Shown here one piece after another: positions 7,729 through 16,371 of a DNA stretch of 34,222 bases. Origin of the DNA: Acidobacteriaceae bacterium (lineage in GTDB: Bacteria; Acidobacteriota; Terriglobia; Terriglobales; Acidobacteriaceae); NCBI GenBank assembly GCA_003162935.1, contig PLUW01000070.1, positions 18,565-52,786 on the forward strand, given 5' to 3'. The translations under genes and the position numbers were made by a program. Numbering within the stretch: position 1 is the stretch's first letter; the number at the start of each line of letters is the position of its first letter. The notes beneath the pieces are model-generated. The model was given only the letters and a program-made list of their open reading frames with translations, was not told the origin of the DNA and made no database searches.

Positions 7729-8109
7729 GTGCCTAGTAGCTTATCTAAGAAGGAAGAACGAAGATGGGCCCGGTTGCACCTGGCCATTCCGGTTTTTGTC
7801 CGCTCACGGGATGCAAGCGACCAGGATTCGCTGGAGTTCGCCACGGCGCTGAACATCTCTGCTGGGGGTGCGTTGGTCGCAGTTCGTCGTTCTTTGCCGC
7901 ATTCGGCCGTGGTTTCCCTGGAGATTCCGAGCGCTCCTGTCGAGCCCACCCCCGGTTTGAAGGAGTCTTCCCGCGTCATTCGCGCCAAGGCTGTGTGGGT
8001 CCGACATTTTGATGCCTACCATCTACTGGGCCTGAAGTTCGCCCACCCCTTGCGCACTGACAGTGCTGATTCGGGGAGAAGTATGAGAAAAGCTAGTACT
8101 CCAGTGTGA
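7729..8109 (+). CDS. PilZ-domain protein (probable c-di-GMP effector)
   Basis: 126 residues from a GTG start. A single PilZ domain is visible: the RxxxR motif (Arg11-Arg15 in ERRWARLHL) and the [D/N]xSxxG motif (Asn42-Ser44-Gly47 in NISAGGALV), both of which contact cyclic di-GMP in characterised PilZ proteins. The barrel strands continue through 'RAKAVWVRHFDAYHLLGLKF'. It has no other domain and no membrane segment, so it is probably a cytosolic adaptor. It sits between two sigma-54 regulator systems and has a -24/-12 candidate promoter, suggesting c-di-GMP signalling linked to the sigma-54 regulon. The GTG has only a distant G-rich ribosome site. Confidence 0.85.
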   Translation: MPSSLSKKEERRWARLHLAIPVFVRSRDASDQDSLEFATALNISAGGALVAVRRSLPHSAVVSLEIPSAPVEPTPGLKESSRVIRAKAVWVRHFDAYHLLGLKFAHPLRTDSADSGRSMRKASTPV

Positions 8110-8254
8110 ACTATTTTTCTCTTTTTGGACCGGCCTCACCGTGGTCCATCGGTGCCATGCCGAAGTTTGGCCCTTTCGAGATAAGATGACCCTAAGCCAT
8201 TCATAAATTGAGCGTTACCTGAAAACTCCCCTGCCGCTCGGGTCGACCCCCTAG

Positions 8255-8272
8255 TTTGGCGCTTCAGGTGCA
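8255..8272 (+). promoter_or_regulatory. Candidate sigma-54 (-24/-12) promoter of the activator gene
   Basis: TTTGGCGCTTCAGGTGCA matches the sigma-54 consensus (TGGCAC-N5-TTGCA) with two mismatches and exact GG-N10-GC spacing. Transcription would start near 8283. That lies downstream of the GTG at 8279 used in the ORF track, favouring the ATG at 8324. Confidence 0.55.
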
Positions 8273-8323
8273 CTTTTAGTGCATGCGGATGAACACAATC
8301 GCCGCAATGGGGCACTCACTCTT

Positions 8324-9412
8324 ATGACGACGCTTTCGGTAAATGCGCTGGCGCAATCGCTCGGCGAGCTTCCCCCCGACCAAATCATCTTCGGCAACTC
8401 CGACATCATGCAAGCGGTGCGTTCGCGGTTGGGCAAAGTGGCCGCCGCCAATGTTCCCGTCCTGATCACCGGCGAGAGCGGCACCGGAAAAGACATCATT
8501 GCCCGGCTCATCCATGGACTGTCTCCGTGGAAGGTGGGACCGTATGTGAAAGTGAACTGTCCGGCGATTCCTGGAACCTTGCTGGAAAGCGAACTGTTCG
8601 GCTACGAAAAGGGAGCGTTTACCGGCGCCTTTGGGTCGAAGCCGGGGCGGGTCGAACTGGCCCATCGGGGAACGCTGTTTCTCGACGAAATTTCAGAGCT
8701 CGACATGTCGCTGCAATCCAAGCTCTTGCAGTTATTGCAGGATGGCCAGTTCTGCCGGATCGGCGCCCAGGAAGACAAAAAGGTCGAGGTGCGGGTGGTG
8801 TGCGCGACCAACCGGAACCTGGAAGCGGAGATTGAAGCCGGGACGTTCCGCCAGGATCTTTACTATCGCATCAACGTCGTGAACATACGCATGCCGGCGC
8901 TGCGGGAACGACGCGGCGACATTGAAAACTTGGCCGCTTATTTTCTCGAATACTACAACCGCAAGTTCAACTGCAAGGCGCGTCCGTTGTCGAGTGAAAC
9001 GCTGGCGGTGCTGCGGAAGTATCACTGGCCGGGAAACATCCGCGAACTGGAGAATCTCATCAAGCGCTACGTGATTCTGGGCCATGAAGACGTGATCACG
9101 AGCGATCTGGTGGCGCGCGAACCGGATTATTTCAATTCCGAGATCTCGTTGGACGGCCCGATCTCACTGAAGAAGATGACCCGGCAGTGCGTGCGCGAAC
9201 TGGAGCGCAAAGTCATCCTGAAGGTGCTGCAACATCATCACTGGAACCGCAAACAAGCGGCGCGCACGCTGGGCATCAGCTATCGCGCGCTGCTGTATAA
9301 GATCCGCGATGCCGGCCTGCCCTCGAACCGCGCACTTCGGTTGCGGCAGGAGGAGAAGAACAAACTGTCGGACGACGACAAGTCCAGCAGCAGCGGGGCC
9401 GCCGCCGACTGA
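8324..9412 (+). CDS. Sigma-54-dependent transcriptional activator lacking a receiver domain
   Basis: 362 residues from the ATG at 8324. The track GTG at 8279 would precede the predicted transcription start. After a short N-terminus comes an AAA+ domain with Walker A GESGTGKD (about 50-57), GAFTGA (about 97-102), Walker B LFLDEI (Asp121/Glu122), and arginine-rich sensor regions. A Fis-type helix-turn-helix closes the protein (HHWNRKQAARTLGISYRALLYKIR), followed by a charged Asp/Ser-rich tail. With no receiver or other input domain, it resembles PspF-type activators, whose activity is set by expression level or a separate inhibitor. It is close in sequence to the 5064-6482 regulator in the AAA+ and Fis parts. 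A sigma-54 promoter upstream suggests autoregulation. Confidence 0.92.
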   Translation: MTTLSVNALAQSLGELPPDQIIFGNSDIMQAVRSRLGKVAAANVPVLITGESGTGKDIIARLIHGLSPWKVGPYVKVNCPAIPGTLLESELFGYEKGAFTGAFGSKPGRVELAHRGTLFLDEISELDMSLQSKLLQLLQDGQFCRIGAQEDKKVEVRVVCATNRNLEAEIEAGTFRQDLYYRINVVNIRMPALRERRGDIENLAAYFLEYYNRKFNCKARPLSSETLAVLRKYHWPGNIRELENLIKRYVILGHEDVITSDLVAREPDYFNSEISLDGPISLKKMTRQCVRELERKVILKVLQHHHWNRKQAARTLGISYRALLYKIRDAGLPSNRALRLRQEEKNKLSDDDKSSSSGAAAD

Positions 9413-9527
9413 GCGAGACATCGGATCATCGGGCCATCGCTTGCCGTAAACGGACTTCTGTCCAACGACCGCCGCACCTAGTCCCACCTGCGCCGACTTC
9501 CCGTGCCGGACGCGCGCCAATTTCCTC

Positions 9528-9557
9528 TTGATCGGCAGTATTGTGTATTGCTACACT
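9528..9557 (+). promoter_or_regulatory. higBA promoter and inverted-repeat operator
   Basis: -35 TTGATC (9528-9533), 18-nt spacer, extended -10 TG-C-TACACT (9552-9557). The inverted repeat GTGTA-TTGC-TACAC (9543-9556) covers the -10 box and is a likely HigA operator for autorepression. The predicted transcription start coincides with the HigB ATG at 9564, indicating a leaderless toxin message. Confidence 0.6.
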
Positions 9558-9563
9558 TTACAC

Positions 9564-9842
9564 ATGCTCAAGGGCTATCGGCACAAGGGCATCAAGCAGT
9601 TTGCCGAGACCGGCTCGAAGGCTGGCATTCAACCGGAACACGCAACCCGTCTCCGAAGGCTGTTATCCGCCTTGGATGCGGCGACCTGCCCAGCCAATAT
9701 GAATGCGCCCGGGTACGTACTGCATCCGCTCAAAGGCGAACTGGCGGGGCACTGGGCGGTGCGGGTGAGCGGGAACTGGCGGCTCACGTTTGCGTTCGAG
9801 GGCGAGGACGCGATTCTCGTCGATTACAAGGATTACCACTAG
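9564..9842 (+). CDS. higB: HigB-type toxin (RelE-superfamily mRNA interferase)
   Basis: 92 residues from the ATG at 9564, beginning MLKGYRHKGIKQFAETGSKAG, which is the usual HigB N-terminus. The upstream in-frame start at 9528 lies inside the promoter. The C-terminal half has the typical HigB block GHWAVRVSGNWRLTFAFEG followed by an acidic strand. Family members cleave mRNA on the ribosome. The toxin gene precedes the antitoxin gene, the inverted order characteristic of higBA. No Shine-Dalgarno is present; the transcript is probably leaderless. Confidence 0.9.
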   Translation: MLKGYRHKGIKQFAETGSKAGIQPEHATRLRRLLSALDAATCPANMNAPGYVLHPLKGELAGHWAVRVSGNWRLTFAFEGEDAILVDYKDYH

Positions 9843-9852
9843 GAGACCGACT

Positions 9853-10152
9853 ATGCTTTTCCATCCATCCCACCCCGGCGAAGTTTTGAAGGACTATCTG
9901 GGCGACATGACGGTGAAGGAGGCGGCCAAGCGCTTGGGAGTGACGCGGCCAAATCTCTCCCGGATACTGAACGGCCGCGCCGGTATTTCAGCGGTGATGA
10001 GCGTGCGCCTGGCAAAGGCAATGCCGTACACGTCCCCTGAGTTTTGGCTAAAGATGCAGCTTAGTTACGATCTTTGGAAGGCCCAAAAGAATAGGCTGCC
10101 GAAGATCAGGCCGTTTCCGGTCCGGCTGCAAAAGAGCCTTGCCTCGGCCTGA
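9853..10152 (+). CDS. higA: HigA-type antitoxin (XRE helix-turn-helix)
   Basis: 99 residues from the ATG at 9853, with AGGAGA overlapping the higB stop codon 7 nt upstream. It begins MLFHPSHPGEVLKDYLG, the standard HigA/VapI start. An XRE helix-turn-helix follows (MTVKEAAKRLGVTRPNLSRILNGRAGIS) and the conserved 'AMPYTSPEFWLKMQLSYDLW' block. It should neutralise HigB and repress the shared promoter. The gap of 10 nt and strong ribosome site would allow higher antitoxin synthesis. The track start at 9790 is inside higB. Confidence 0.93.
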   Translation: MLFHPSHPGEVLKDYLGDMTVKEAAKRLGVTRPNLSRILNGRAGISAVMSVRLAKAMPYTSPEFWLKMQLSYDLWKAQKNRLPKIRPFPVRLQKSLASA

Positions 10153-10193
10153 TTTAGGAGCTGCGCCATCGGCGCTGTCCCTCTTACGGAACG

Positions 10194-11759
10194 TCACACC
10201 CAATACGTCCGGTCCAGCGTTCGATACTGAATCGCCTCGGCGATGTGTTTCGGCTCCAGCTGCGGTATGCCGTCCAGGTCGGCGACCGTGCGCGCTACTT
10301 TCAGGATGCGGTCGTGGGCGCGGGCGCTGAGTCCTTGTTGCGCCATGGCGCGTTCGAGCAGGCGCTCGCAATCGGCTGAGAGTTCGCAGAACTTCCGAAT
10401 CAACTGCGTGGGCATTTGGGCGTTGCAGTAAACCTTTTCGCGTCCAGCGGAAAAGCGTTTCAACTGAACGTCACGGGCGCGGACCACGCGCTCGAGGATG
10501 CTGGCTGAACTCTCTGCCTCCTTCGTACTGCGCAGTTCTTTGTAGTTCACCGCGGGAACGTCGATGTGGATGTCGATGCGGTCGAGCAGCGGGCCCGAAA
10601 TTTTCGAGATGTAGCGCTGGATCATGGGCGGCGTGCAATGGCATTCCCGTGTGCGGTCGTTGTGAAATCCGCAGGGGCAAGGATTCATGGCGGCGGCCAG
10701 CATAAAGCGCGCCGGAAAAGTCAAAGACATGGCGGCGCGGGCGATACAGACGGTGCCGTCTTCGAGGGGCTGGCGCATGACATCGAGAACGTTGCGCGGG
10801 AATTCCGGGAATTCGTCGAGAAACAGCACGCCATTGTGAGCGAGAGAAACTTCGCCGGGCCGGGGGATGGCGCCGCCCCCGATCAAGCCCGCGTCGGAGA
10901 TGGTGTGATGAGGGGCGCGAAACGGACGCAGGCCGACGAGTCCGGCGCGCGCATCGAGCACGCCCGCCACGCTGTGAATCTTGGTGGTCTCCAGCGCTTC
11001 TTCGAACGTAAACGGCGGCAGGATGGTGGGCATGCGTTTCGCCAGCATGGTTTTTCCGGACCCCGGAGGGCCGATCATCAGGATGTTGTGACCACCGGCG
11101 CAGGCGACTTCGAGCGCTCGTTTGGCGGTTTGCTGGCCGCGAACGTCTTTGAAATCGACGTGGAACTGTTGTGCCTCATTGAGCAGTTGACCGGTATCGA
11201 CCTGCAAGCGGGAGACGCCGTTGCCCGAGTTGATCAAATGAATGACTTCCAGCAGTGACTTGACGGGGTAGACTTCCACGTCGCCGACCATGGCCGCTTC
11301 GCGGGCGTTGACTTCGGGCACGACCAGGCGTTTGACCTTCGTCCGGCGCGCCTCGATCGCGATGGGCAAAGCGCCGCGCACTCCGCGCACTCGTCCGTCG
11401 AGGGAGAGCTCGCCGACAAACAGCGCATCGGGGACCTCCTTCTTATTCAGACCGCCGTAGGCGCCGAGAATGCCGAGGGCCATGGGCAGGTCGAAACCCG
11501 AACCTTCCTTGCGGATGTCGGCGGGCGCCAGATTGATGGTGATCTGGGTGGGAGGAATATCGTAGCCGCAGTTCTTCAGCGCCGAGCGCACACGGTCGCG
11601 GCTTTCGCGGACGGCGGCATCGGGCAGGCCGACGGTATGGAAGTGATCCTCCTGCATCTTCATGCCGGAGACATCCACTTCCACTTCGATAATATTGGCG
11701 TCAATGCCGTAGACGGCGGCACTCAGAGTTTTATAGAGCAAAAGGGCACCCGTAGGCAC
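10194..11759 (-). CDS. comM: YifB/ComM family Mg-chelatase-like AAA+ ATPase
   Basis: 521 residues, normal for the family. ComM is a hexameric helicase that promotes branch migration during integration of DNA taken up by natural transformation. The N-terminal Lon-protease-like fold has '[25 protein letters not shown]' and '[23 protein letters not shown]'. The AAA+ core carries Walker [14 protein letters not shown] (about residues 228-240), Walker [12 protein letters not shown] and the [15 protein letters not shown] cysteine-containing insert typical of YifB proteins. The C-terminal Mg-chelatase domain has '[20 protein letters not shown]'. The start is a GTG (11759), without an obvious ribosome site. 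It is convergent with higA, with a 41-nt gap. Confidence 0.93.
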   Translation of the reverse strand: MPTGALLLYKTLSAAVYGIDANIIEVEVDVSGMKMQEDHFHTVGLPDAAVRESRDRVRSALKNCGYDIPPTQITINLAPADIRKEGSGFDLPMALGILGAYGGLNKKEVPDALFVGELSLDGRVRGVRGALPIAIEARRTKVKRLVVPEVNAREAAMVGDVEVYPVKSLLEVIHLINSGNGVSRLQVDTGQLLNEAQQFHVDFKDVRGQQTAKRALEVACAGGHNILMIGPPGSGKTMLAKRMPTILPPFTFEEALETTKIHSVAGVLDARAGLVGLRPFRAPHHTISDAGLIGGGAIPRPGEVSLAHNGVLFLDEFPEFPRNVLDVMRQPLEDGTVCIARAAMSLTFPARFMLAAAMNPCPCGFHNDRTRECHCTPPMIQRYISKISGPLLDRIDIHIDVPAVNYKELRSTKEAESSASILERVVRARDVQLKRFSAGREKVYCNAQMPTQLIRKFCELSADCERLLERAMAQQGLSARAHDRILKVARTVADLDGIPQLEPKHIAEAIQYRTLDRTYWV

Positions 11760-11825
11760 ACGAAGGGGCGAGCGCAGGATGGGAGATCCTAGCCGACATA
11801 CTAGACCAGGCCGAACTGGACGGAT

Positions 11826-11854
11826 GTGATGGTCATCACCCGGTTACCGTGATG
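11826..11854. promoter_or_regulatory. Three GTGATG/CATCAC half-sites (candidate operator)
   Basis: GTGATG (11826-11831), GT, CATCAC (11834-11839), 9 nt, GTGATG (11849-11854) lie in the divergent region between comM and the PAS histidine kinase. The alternating orientation suggests a repressor or activator site, possibly for both genes. The regulator is not known. Confidence 0.4.
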
Positions 11855-11970
11855 GAACATGACGGAAGCTTCTGGCGGAGCGGGGCGCTTTCGGTGCTAC
11901 GCTAAGGGTAATCTGACGAAAACGGTCGGTGGTTCTTGAGAATCGTTTTGTTGCGTCAGAGGGTTCCCCC

Positions 11971-14106
11971 ATGGTCGACAACGATCCCACCTCGAACCGC
12001 TCCGAGCGGGCCTCCAACCGGCTGAACCGCGAAGAAAGCCAGTTGTGGCGATGGGCGCTCGGCCTGCTGGTTTTGTTTGCGGCGGCGTTGGCCGCGTTGT
12101 CGTGGCAAGAACTGAAAGACCTGCCCTACCGGCTGTGGGCCATTCCCGCAGGACTTTTCGCGCTCGCCATCTTGTTTGCTGCGTACGCTTTCGGACGCAA
12201 ACGCGAGGTAGCGGAGTTAAGGCAGATTTTGCAGGGCTTCCAGGCCCAGGCGGGAATCACACCCTCCGACGAGCAACTGGATCAGCTAGGCCAACTGATC
12301 ATGCGCTCGCAGCGCAACTTCAAGGAACTGATCGATTCGCTGGACGACGTGGCGCTCGCGATCTCGCTCGATGGGACGCTGAAAACCGTAAACCGGCGGA
12401 CCACGGAAACTCTCGGCGTTCCGTATACGCAAGTGGTGGGTCACAGACTCGAAGAGTTCCTGGGCGCGCCGCTGCGTACGGAAGAATCTGCGAGCCTGGC
12501 GCGATTTATCGAGAAACGAACCTGGTCGGGAGTGGTCGAAGTCCGCCTTAAAGACGGCTCCCGCCGGCTTTTCTACGATTGCGTGGTCAACGCCCTGGTG
12601 AAGGGCGACGAGGTTACGGGGGCGAGCGTGCTGGCGCGCGACATCACCGGGCAGCGCGAGAAGGAACAACGCTTCACGCAGTTATTCGAATCTTTGCAGG
12701 AAGGCGTGTACATCAGCAACCCCGAAGGCAAGCTGGTCGAGGTGAATCCGGCGCTGGTCTCGATTTTGGGATACGCCAGCAAAGAAGAGCTGCTCAACCT
12801 GCCGCCCGAGCGACTGAATGTGGACACCGGCGGCGATCCGGTGCTGGGACGCGAAGCCAGCCAGAGCGGAAGCACGCGTACGCGCGAGGTTCGCCTGCGG
12901 CGAAAAGATGGCGGCGTCGCCGTCTGCGTCGACACTTCCTCCGGCGTGATGGAAGAGGGAAGATTGGTGCGCTATCAGGGCACGCTGGTCGACGTCACCG
13001 AGAAGCGCGCGCTCGAAAAGCAGTTGCGCCGGCAGGAAGAGTTCCAGCGGCATTTGCTCGAAAGTTTTCCGGATCTGATTCTGGTGCTCGATCTGAAGGG
13101 GCAATACACGTTTGTAAGCCCGCGCATTGCCGAACTGCTCGGCTACGGGCCCGAGCATCTCATGGGCAAGAACGTGGAAAGCGAGGAGCACACTTCTCCC
13201 GAGCTCGCCGCGCTCTACCGAAAGGTCGCCACTGGCGAGAGTGCGCTGGCCTCGTGCGAATACGGCTCGGCGCACCGCGATGGCAGCTGGCGCACGATGT
13301 TGGGAGTGGCCAGTCCGCTGTTGGATGCCGAAGGCAAACCTGCGGGCGTTATTGTCTCCGTCCGCGATGTGACGAAAGAGAAAAAGCTGGAGCAGCAGAT
13401 TATTCAGAGCGAACGCCTGGCGGCCATGGGGCAGATGATCGGCGGCTTCGCCCACGAGCTCAATAATCCGCTGACCGTCATTTTGGGCAATTCCGAACTG
13501 CTGCAAGAATTGGAGACCAGCGAAGCCGCGCGCAAGCCGATTGCAGCTCTGCGTCAGGAGGCGCGCCGCGCAGCCGACATTGTGCAGAACCTGCAATACT
13601 TCGCCCGGCCTCCGGCTCCGGGGCGCAGCCCGGTCGATCTGAACGAGTTGGTGCAACGCACGGTACAGATGCAGGCCTATCCGCTACGCAAGAGCAACAT
13701 CGCCGTGGATTTTCTGCCCGATCCGGCGATCCCGGCGGTTGTGGCCGACCCGAATCAACTGATGCAGGTGTTCTTGAATTTACTGCTGAATGCGGAGCAG
13801 GCGATCCGCGAAGGGCGCGAGAAAGGCACGATTCGTATTCGTATCGGACGCAAACCCGACTCGGTATGGATTGTGTTTCAGGACGATGGTCCGGGAATCG
13901 CGCCCGAGAATCTCGAACATATTTTCGATCCCTTTTTCACCACCAAGCGTCCGGGGCGCGGGACTGGGTTGGGGCTCAGTATCTGCAAGACCGTGCTGCG
14001 CGAGCATGGCGGGAATATCGAAGCGGCGACGGCTCCGGATGGAGGGGCGGTGTTCACGATTACGCTGCCGGTCGCGGCGGCGGGGGCGGGCGCGGCGGCG
14101 AAGTAG
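11971..14106 (+). CDS. Membrane-anchored multi-PAS sensor histidine kinase
   Basis: 711 residues from the ATG at 11971, with AGAGGG about 9 nt upstream; the track GTG at 11929 is less likely. Two closely spaced membrane helices (about 27-45 and 55-75) are separated by a short loop, so it has almost no periplasmic domain. A coiled linker and three PAS domains follow (roughly 115-225, 232-350, 355-475, with PAC-type endings such as 'GASVLARDITGQ' and 'GVIVSVRDVTKEKK'). HisKA carries His495 in GGFAHELNNPLTVILGN, and the HATPase has DDGPGI and GTGLGLSICKT. The HisKA/HATPase combination resembles NtrB-like kinases, so a sigma-54 response regulator is a plausible partner. None is adjacent; the cytosolic PAS domains would sense an internal signal. 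Confidence 0.93.
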   Translation: MVDNDPTSNRSERASNRLNREESQLWRWALGLLVLFAAALAALSWQELKDLPYRLWAIPAGLFALAILFAAYAFGRKREVAELRQILQGFQAQAGITPSDEQLDQLGQLIMRSQRNFKELIDSLDDVALAISLDGTLKTVNRRTTETLGVPYTQVVGHRLEEFLGAPLRTEESASLARFIEKRTWSGVVEVRLKDGSRRLFYDCVVNALVKGDEVTGASVLARDITGQREKEQRFTQLFESLQEGVYISNPEGKLVEVNPALVSILGYASKEELLNLPPERLNVDTGGDPVLGREASQSGSTRTREVRLRRKDGGVAVCVDTSSGVMEEGRLVRYQGTLVDVTEKRALEKQLRRQEEFQRHLLESFPDLILVLDLKGQYTFVSPRIAELLGYGPEHLMGKNVESEEHTSPELAALYRKVATGESALASCEYGSAHRDGSWRTMLGVASPLLDAEGKPAGVIVSVRDVTKEKKLEQQIIQSERLAAMGQMIGGFAHELNNPLTVILGNSELLQELETSEAARKPIAALRQEARRAADIVQNLQYFARPPAPGRSPVDLNELVQRTVQMQAYPLRKSNIAVDFLPDPAIPAVVADPNQLMQVFLNLLLNAEQAIREGREKGTIRIRIGRKPDSVWIVFQDDGPGIAPENLEHIFDPFFTTKRPGRGTGLGLSICKTVLREHGGNIEAATAPDGGAVFTITLPVAAAGAGAAAK

Positions 14107-14120
14107 GCGGTTCGCTCATG

Positions 14121-14164
14121 TGGGACGGGCGCCCTCGCCCGTCCAAGCGGGGCGCAGCCCCGCC
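14121..14164. repeat. Double GC-rich palindrome (REP-like), possible terminator
   Basis: Two adjacent perfect hairpins: GGACGGGCG-CCCT-CGCCCGTCC (14123-14144) and GCGGGGC-GCA-GCCCCGC (14147-14163). They lie directly after the histidine kinase stop. The first stem is the same sequence as the palindrome inside the S9 peptidase gene at 32213-32231. There is no T run, so it is better regarded as a REP-like element than a classical terminator. Confidence 0.7.
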
Positions 14165-14180
14165 ACAATCCTCGAAGGGC

Positions 14181-14193
14181 TACAATCCTGTTG
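14181..14193 (+). promoter_or_regulatory. -10 box immediately before the TPR-like gene
   Basis: TACAAT (14181-14186) ends 6 nt before the GTG at 14193, placing the transcription start on the start codon. No clear -35 is visible. Confidence 0.4.
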
Positions 14194-14729
14194 TGCTTAG
14201 TCCCAAAGAGCGTCGTGCATCACGAGCCATCGAAGATGCGATGGCGAGAGAGAAGTGGCCGCTAGCTCGCCGCTTGATTCGTGGACGTTTGAAACAAGAG
14301 CCTACCAACCATTGGCTTCTCTCCCGCTTGGCACTGACATATTACGAGCAACGACAATATCGCAAAGCTCTGCAATACGATCTGAAGGCACTACAACATG
14401 GGCCGTATTGCCCGCTTGCGATTTGGGGCTATGCGGGCACCCTGGACATGTTGGAGCAGCCAACGAAAGCCCTCAAGCTCTATCGCTGGCTCATAAGTTG
14501 GGGTGAGGATGAACTGGCTTACGGGCCCTGTGGCGAAGGTATTCGAAGCGCGCGCTCCCTGATTGCCGATTGTTATTGCCGCATCGCTTCGATACAGGAC
14601 AAGATTGGCCAGCGAAAGAGGGCTATCGCGTCCTACCAAGAACATCTCAGCAGACGAAAAAATGGAACGGCCAGCATTTACGCTCTAAAGGATGTGCGAC
14701 GTAAGCTCAGTGCGCTCACAGTCGGCTAA
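14193..14729 (+). CDS. Tetratricopeptide-like protein of unknown function
   Basis: About 178 residues from the GTG at 14193. The track frame extends to 13866, but that part overlaps the kinase gene and then the REP-like hairpins. The protein is helical and basic, with TPR-like repeats: 'NHWLLSRLALTYYEQRQYRKALQYDLKAL', 'CPLAIWGYAGTLDMLEQPTKALKLYRWLI' and 'ARSLIADCYCRIASIQDKIGQRKRAIASYQEHLSRR'. These scaffolds bind other proteins; no enzymatic motif is visible. Base usage is lower in GC than in the neighbours, which may indicate transfer. An alternative start is the ATG at 14119 within the palindrome region. Confidence 0.7.
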   Translation: MLSPKERRASRAIEDAMAREKWPLARRLIRGRLKQEPTNHWLLSRLALTYYEQRQYRKALQYDLKALQHGPYCPLAIWGYAGTLDMLEQPTKALKLYRWLISWGEDELAYGPCGEGIRSARSLIADCYCRIASIQDKIGQRKRAIASYQEHLSRRKNGTASIYALKDVRRKLSALTVG

Positions 14730-14731
14730 AA

Positions 14732-15925
14732 TCACCGTTCCACCGCCATCGCCACCGCGTTCCCGCCGCCCAGGCATAGCGCTGCAATCCCGCGATGCAC
14801 GTCGCGGCGAATCATTTCGTAGATCAAAGTGACGAGCACGCGGGCTCCGCTGGCCCCGATGGGATGGCCGAGGGCAACTGCGCCTCCATTGACGTTTACG
14901 CGATTCATATCGAGCCCCAGTTCGCTGCAGACTCCGAGCGCTTGCACCGAGAAGGCCTCGTTCAGTTCGTAGAGATCGACATCGTCTTTCTTCCAGCCCG
15001 TCTTCTCCCAGATTTTGTGGACGGCGCCCACGGGAGCCATCATCACCCACTTCGGCTCGACTCCGCTGGTCGCCTGCGCCACGATGCGGACCATCGCCGC
15101 TGCCCCCAACTCTTTCGCGCGTGCAGCGCTGGTGACGACCAGAGCGGCCGCTCCGTCGTTGACTCCGGGAGCGTTGCCGGCGGTGACGGTGCCATCCTTC
15201 TTGAAGGCCGGTTTGAGCGCACGTAAAACTTCTATGGTCGTGTCCTCGCGCGGGCCTTCGTCTATGTCAAAGATTACAGGCGGCTGGCCTTTCTTCTTCG
15301 CCGGGAGTTCCACGGGAACGATCTGCGATTTGAAACGGCCTTCCTTCTGCGCGGCGATGGCTTTGCGATGCGAGTTGACGGCGAACTCATCCTGCTCTTC
15401 GCGCGTGATGCCGTACTTTTCGGCGACGTTCTCGCCCGTCACTCCCATGTGATAGTCGTTGTAAATTTCCCAGAGCCCGTCGTGCACCATGGAGTCGACC
15501 AGTAGTCCGTTGCCGAGGCGATAGCCCTTGCGGGCGTTGGGCAGCAGATAGGGCGCGTTGGTCATCGACTCCATGCCACCGGCGACGACGATGGAACTGT
15601 TGCCGGTTTGAATTGCCTGCGCGGCGAGTGCGACCGACTTCAGTCCCGAGCCGCACACCTTGTTAATTGTCATGGCACCTACTTCGGGAGCGAGTCCGCC
15701 GAACAGTGCCGCCTGCCGCGCCGGATTTTGACCGAGTCCGGCAGAGACGACGTTGCCCATGATGCACTCGTCGACTTGCTGCGGTTGCAGGTTCGCGCGC
15801 TTGACGGCTTCGCGGACTGCGACCGCACCGATCTGCGTCGCGGTCATGTCGCTCAGACTTCCCTGAAATTTTCCGATCGGCGTGCGGCATCCCGCGATGA
15901 TCACAACCTCGCTCAAACCAGCCAT
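14732..15925 (-). CDS. Acetyl-CoA C-acetyltransferase (thiolase II)
   Basis: 397 residues, standard for biosynthetic thiolases (AtoB/PhaA/ThlA type). It condenses two acetyl-CoA to acetoacetyl-CoA, or performs the reverse cleavage. Motifs: nucleophile Cys91 in [32 protein letters not shown], His354 in [16 protein letters not shown], and the second active-site Cys384 in CLGGGNA. The tetrameric biosynthetic group is suggested by length and the loop '[28 protein letters not shown]'. AAGGAG lies about 8 nt before the ATG. It stands alone here, so whether it serves polyhydroxybutyrate, mevalonate or fatty-acid breakdown cannot be told. Confidence 0.95.
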   Translation of the reverse strand: MAGLSEVVIIAGCRTPIGKFQGSLSDMTATQIGAVAVREAVKRANLQPQQVDECIMGNVVSAGLGQNPARQAALFGGLAPEVGAMTINKVCGSGLKSVALAAQAIQTGNSSIVVAGGMESMTNAPYLLPNARKGYRLGNGLLVDSMVHDGLWEIYNDYHMGVTGENVAEKYGITREEQDEFAVNSHRKAIAAQKEGRFKSQIVPVELPAKKKGQPPVIFDIDEGPREDTTIEVLRALKPAFKKDGTVTAGNAPGVNDGAAALVVTSAARAKELGAAAMVRIVAQATSGVEPKWVMMAPVGAVHKIWEKTGWKKDDVDLYELNEAFSVQALGVCSELGLDMNRVNVNGGAVALGHPIGASGARVLVTLIYEMIRRDVHRGIAALCLGGGNAVAMAVER

Positions 15926-16299
15926 AAATGCGCTCCTTCGCTGCGTTACGTTTTCTAGGACGCTCTCCCAAGCGATGCGCCGCTCAGGAATCGTCTCTCA
16001 TTATAGATCGTGGAAAAGCTTCGCGAAGCTCGCTGCGCGCAATCGCGAAGGCGAGCATCTGCTCGCAGCGCCTGCGATTGCACAACGGTGATGAGAGAGG
16101 AACCAGCGAATGCTTTTTGAGGTCGCGCGAACTTTTTCTTGCGCGCGCGAGTCGCGCAGGTGACTTTGGTCTGTGTCGCATGCGACGGTTTCGATCATTT
16201 TTCTCTTGACTTCGTTCTGCGTTGGCTCATACATTCAACTAGTTGCAACAATTGATCGTTGCAAAAATTCCATGAAGAATGGAAAGGGAGAATAGATCC
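15926..16299. other. Structured intergenic region upstream of a micro-ORF
   Basis: 374 nt without a convincing gene. It holds a perfect 14-bp palindrome AGCTTCGCGAAGCT (16017-16030). It also holds a long imperfect hairpin at 16039-16081, with outer stem GCAATCGC/GCGATTGC and inner stem GCGAGCA/TGCTCGC separated by internal loops. A GCGCGCGCGAGTCGCGC-rich stretch follows near 16140-16157. The right part carries the promoter of the lysine-rich micro-ORF. The short ORFs here (15928-16209, 15984-16181, 16001-16234) look like translations of these palindromes. Confidence 0.5.
16206..16235 (+). promoter_or_regulatory. Promoter of the lysine-rich micro-ORF
   Basis: -35 TTGACT (16206-16211), 18-nt spacer, -10 TACATT (16230-16235). 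The start would be near 16242, directly followed by an inverted repeat TTGCAAC-N8-GTTGCAA (16243-16264) that could be an operator or a 5' RNA hairpin. Confidence 0.6.
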
Positions 16300-16347
16300 A
16301 TGGCAACCAAAAAGAAAGCAAAGAAGAAAAGCAGCAAAAAGCACTAA
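16300..16347 (+). CDS. Lysine-rich 15-residue peptide (micro-ORF)
   Basis: ATG at 16300, preceded by AAGGGAG with 9-nt spacing, encodes MATKKKAKKKSSKKH and ends with TAA. Nine of 15 residues are lysine, with one histidine. It is far too short for the ORF track. It has its own promoter (16206), a 5' inverted repeat, and an intrinsic terminator 25 nt after the stop, so it is a complete transcription unit. Such a basic peptide could bind DNA, RNA or membranes, like the tails of histone-H1-like bacterial proteins. Alternatively the unit is a small RNA and the ORF incidental. The function is unknown. Confidence 0.55.
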   Translation: MATKKKAKKKSSKKH

Positions 16348-16371
16348 GCAACTGCAACAGGCAACGACAAA

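Noticed and set aside
10566-11258. 230-residue plus-strand ORF inside comM
   Set aside because: Shadow of comM, which has clear Walker motifs on the minus strand.
12682-13656. 324-residue minus-strand ORF
   Set aside because: Antisense to the PAS histidine kinase; no domain of its own.
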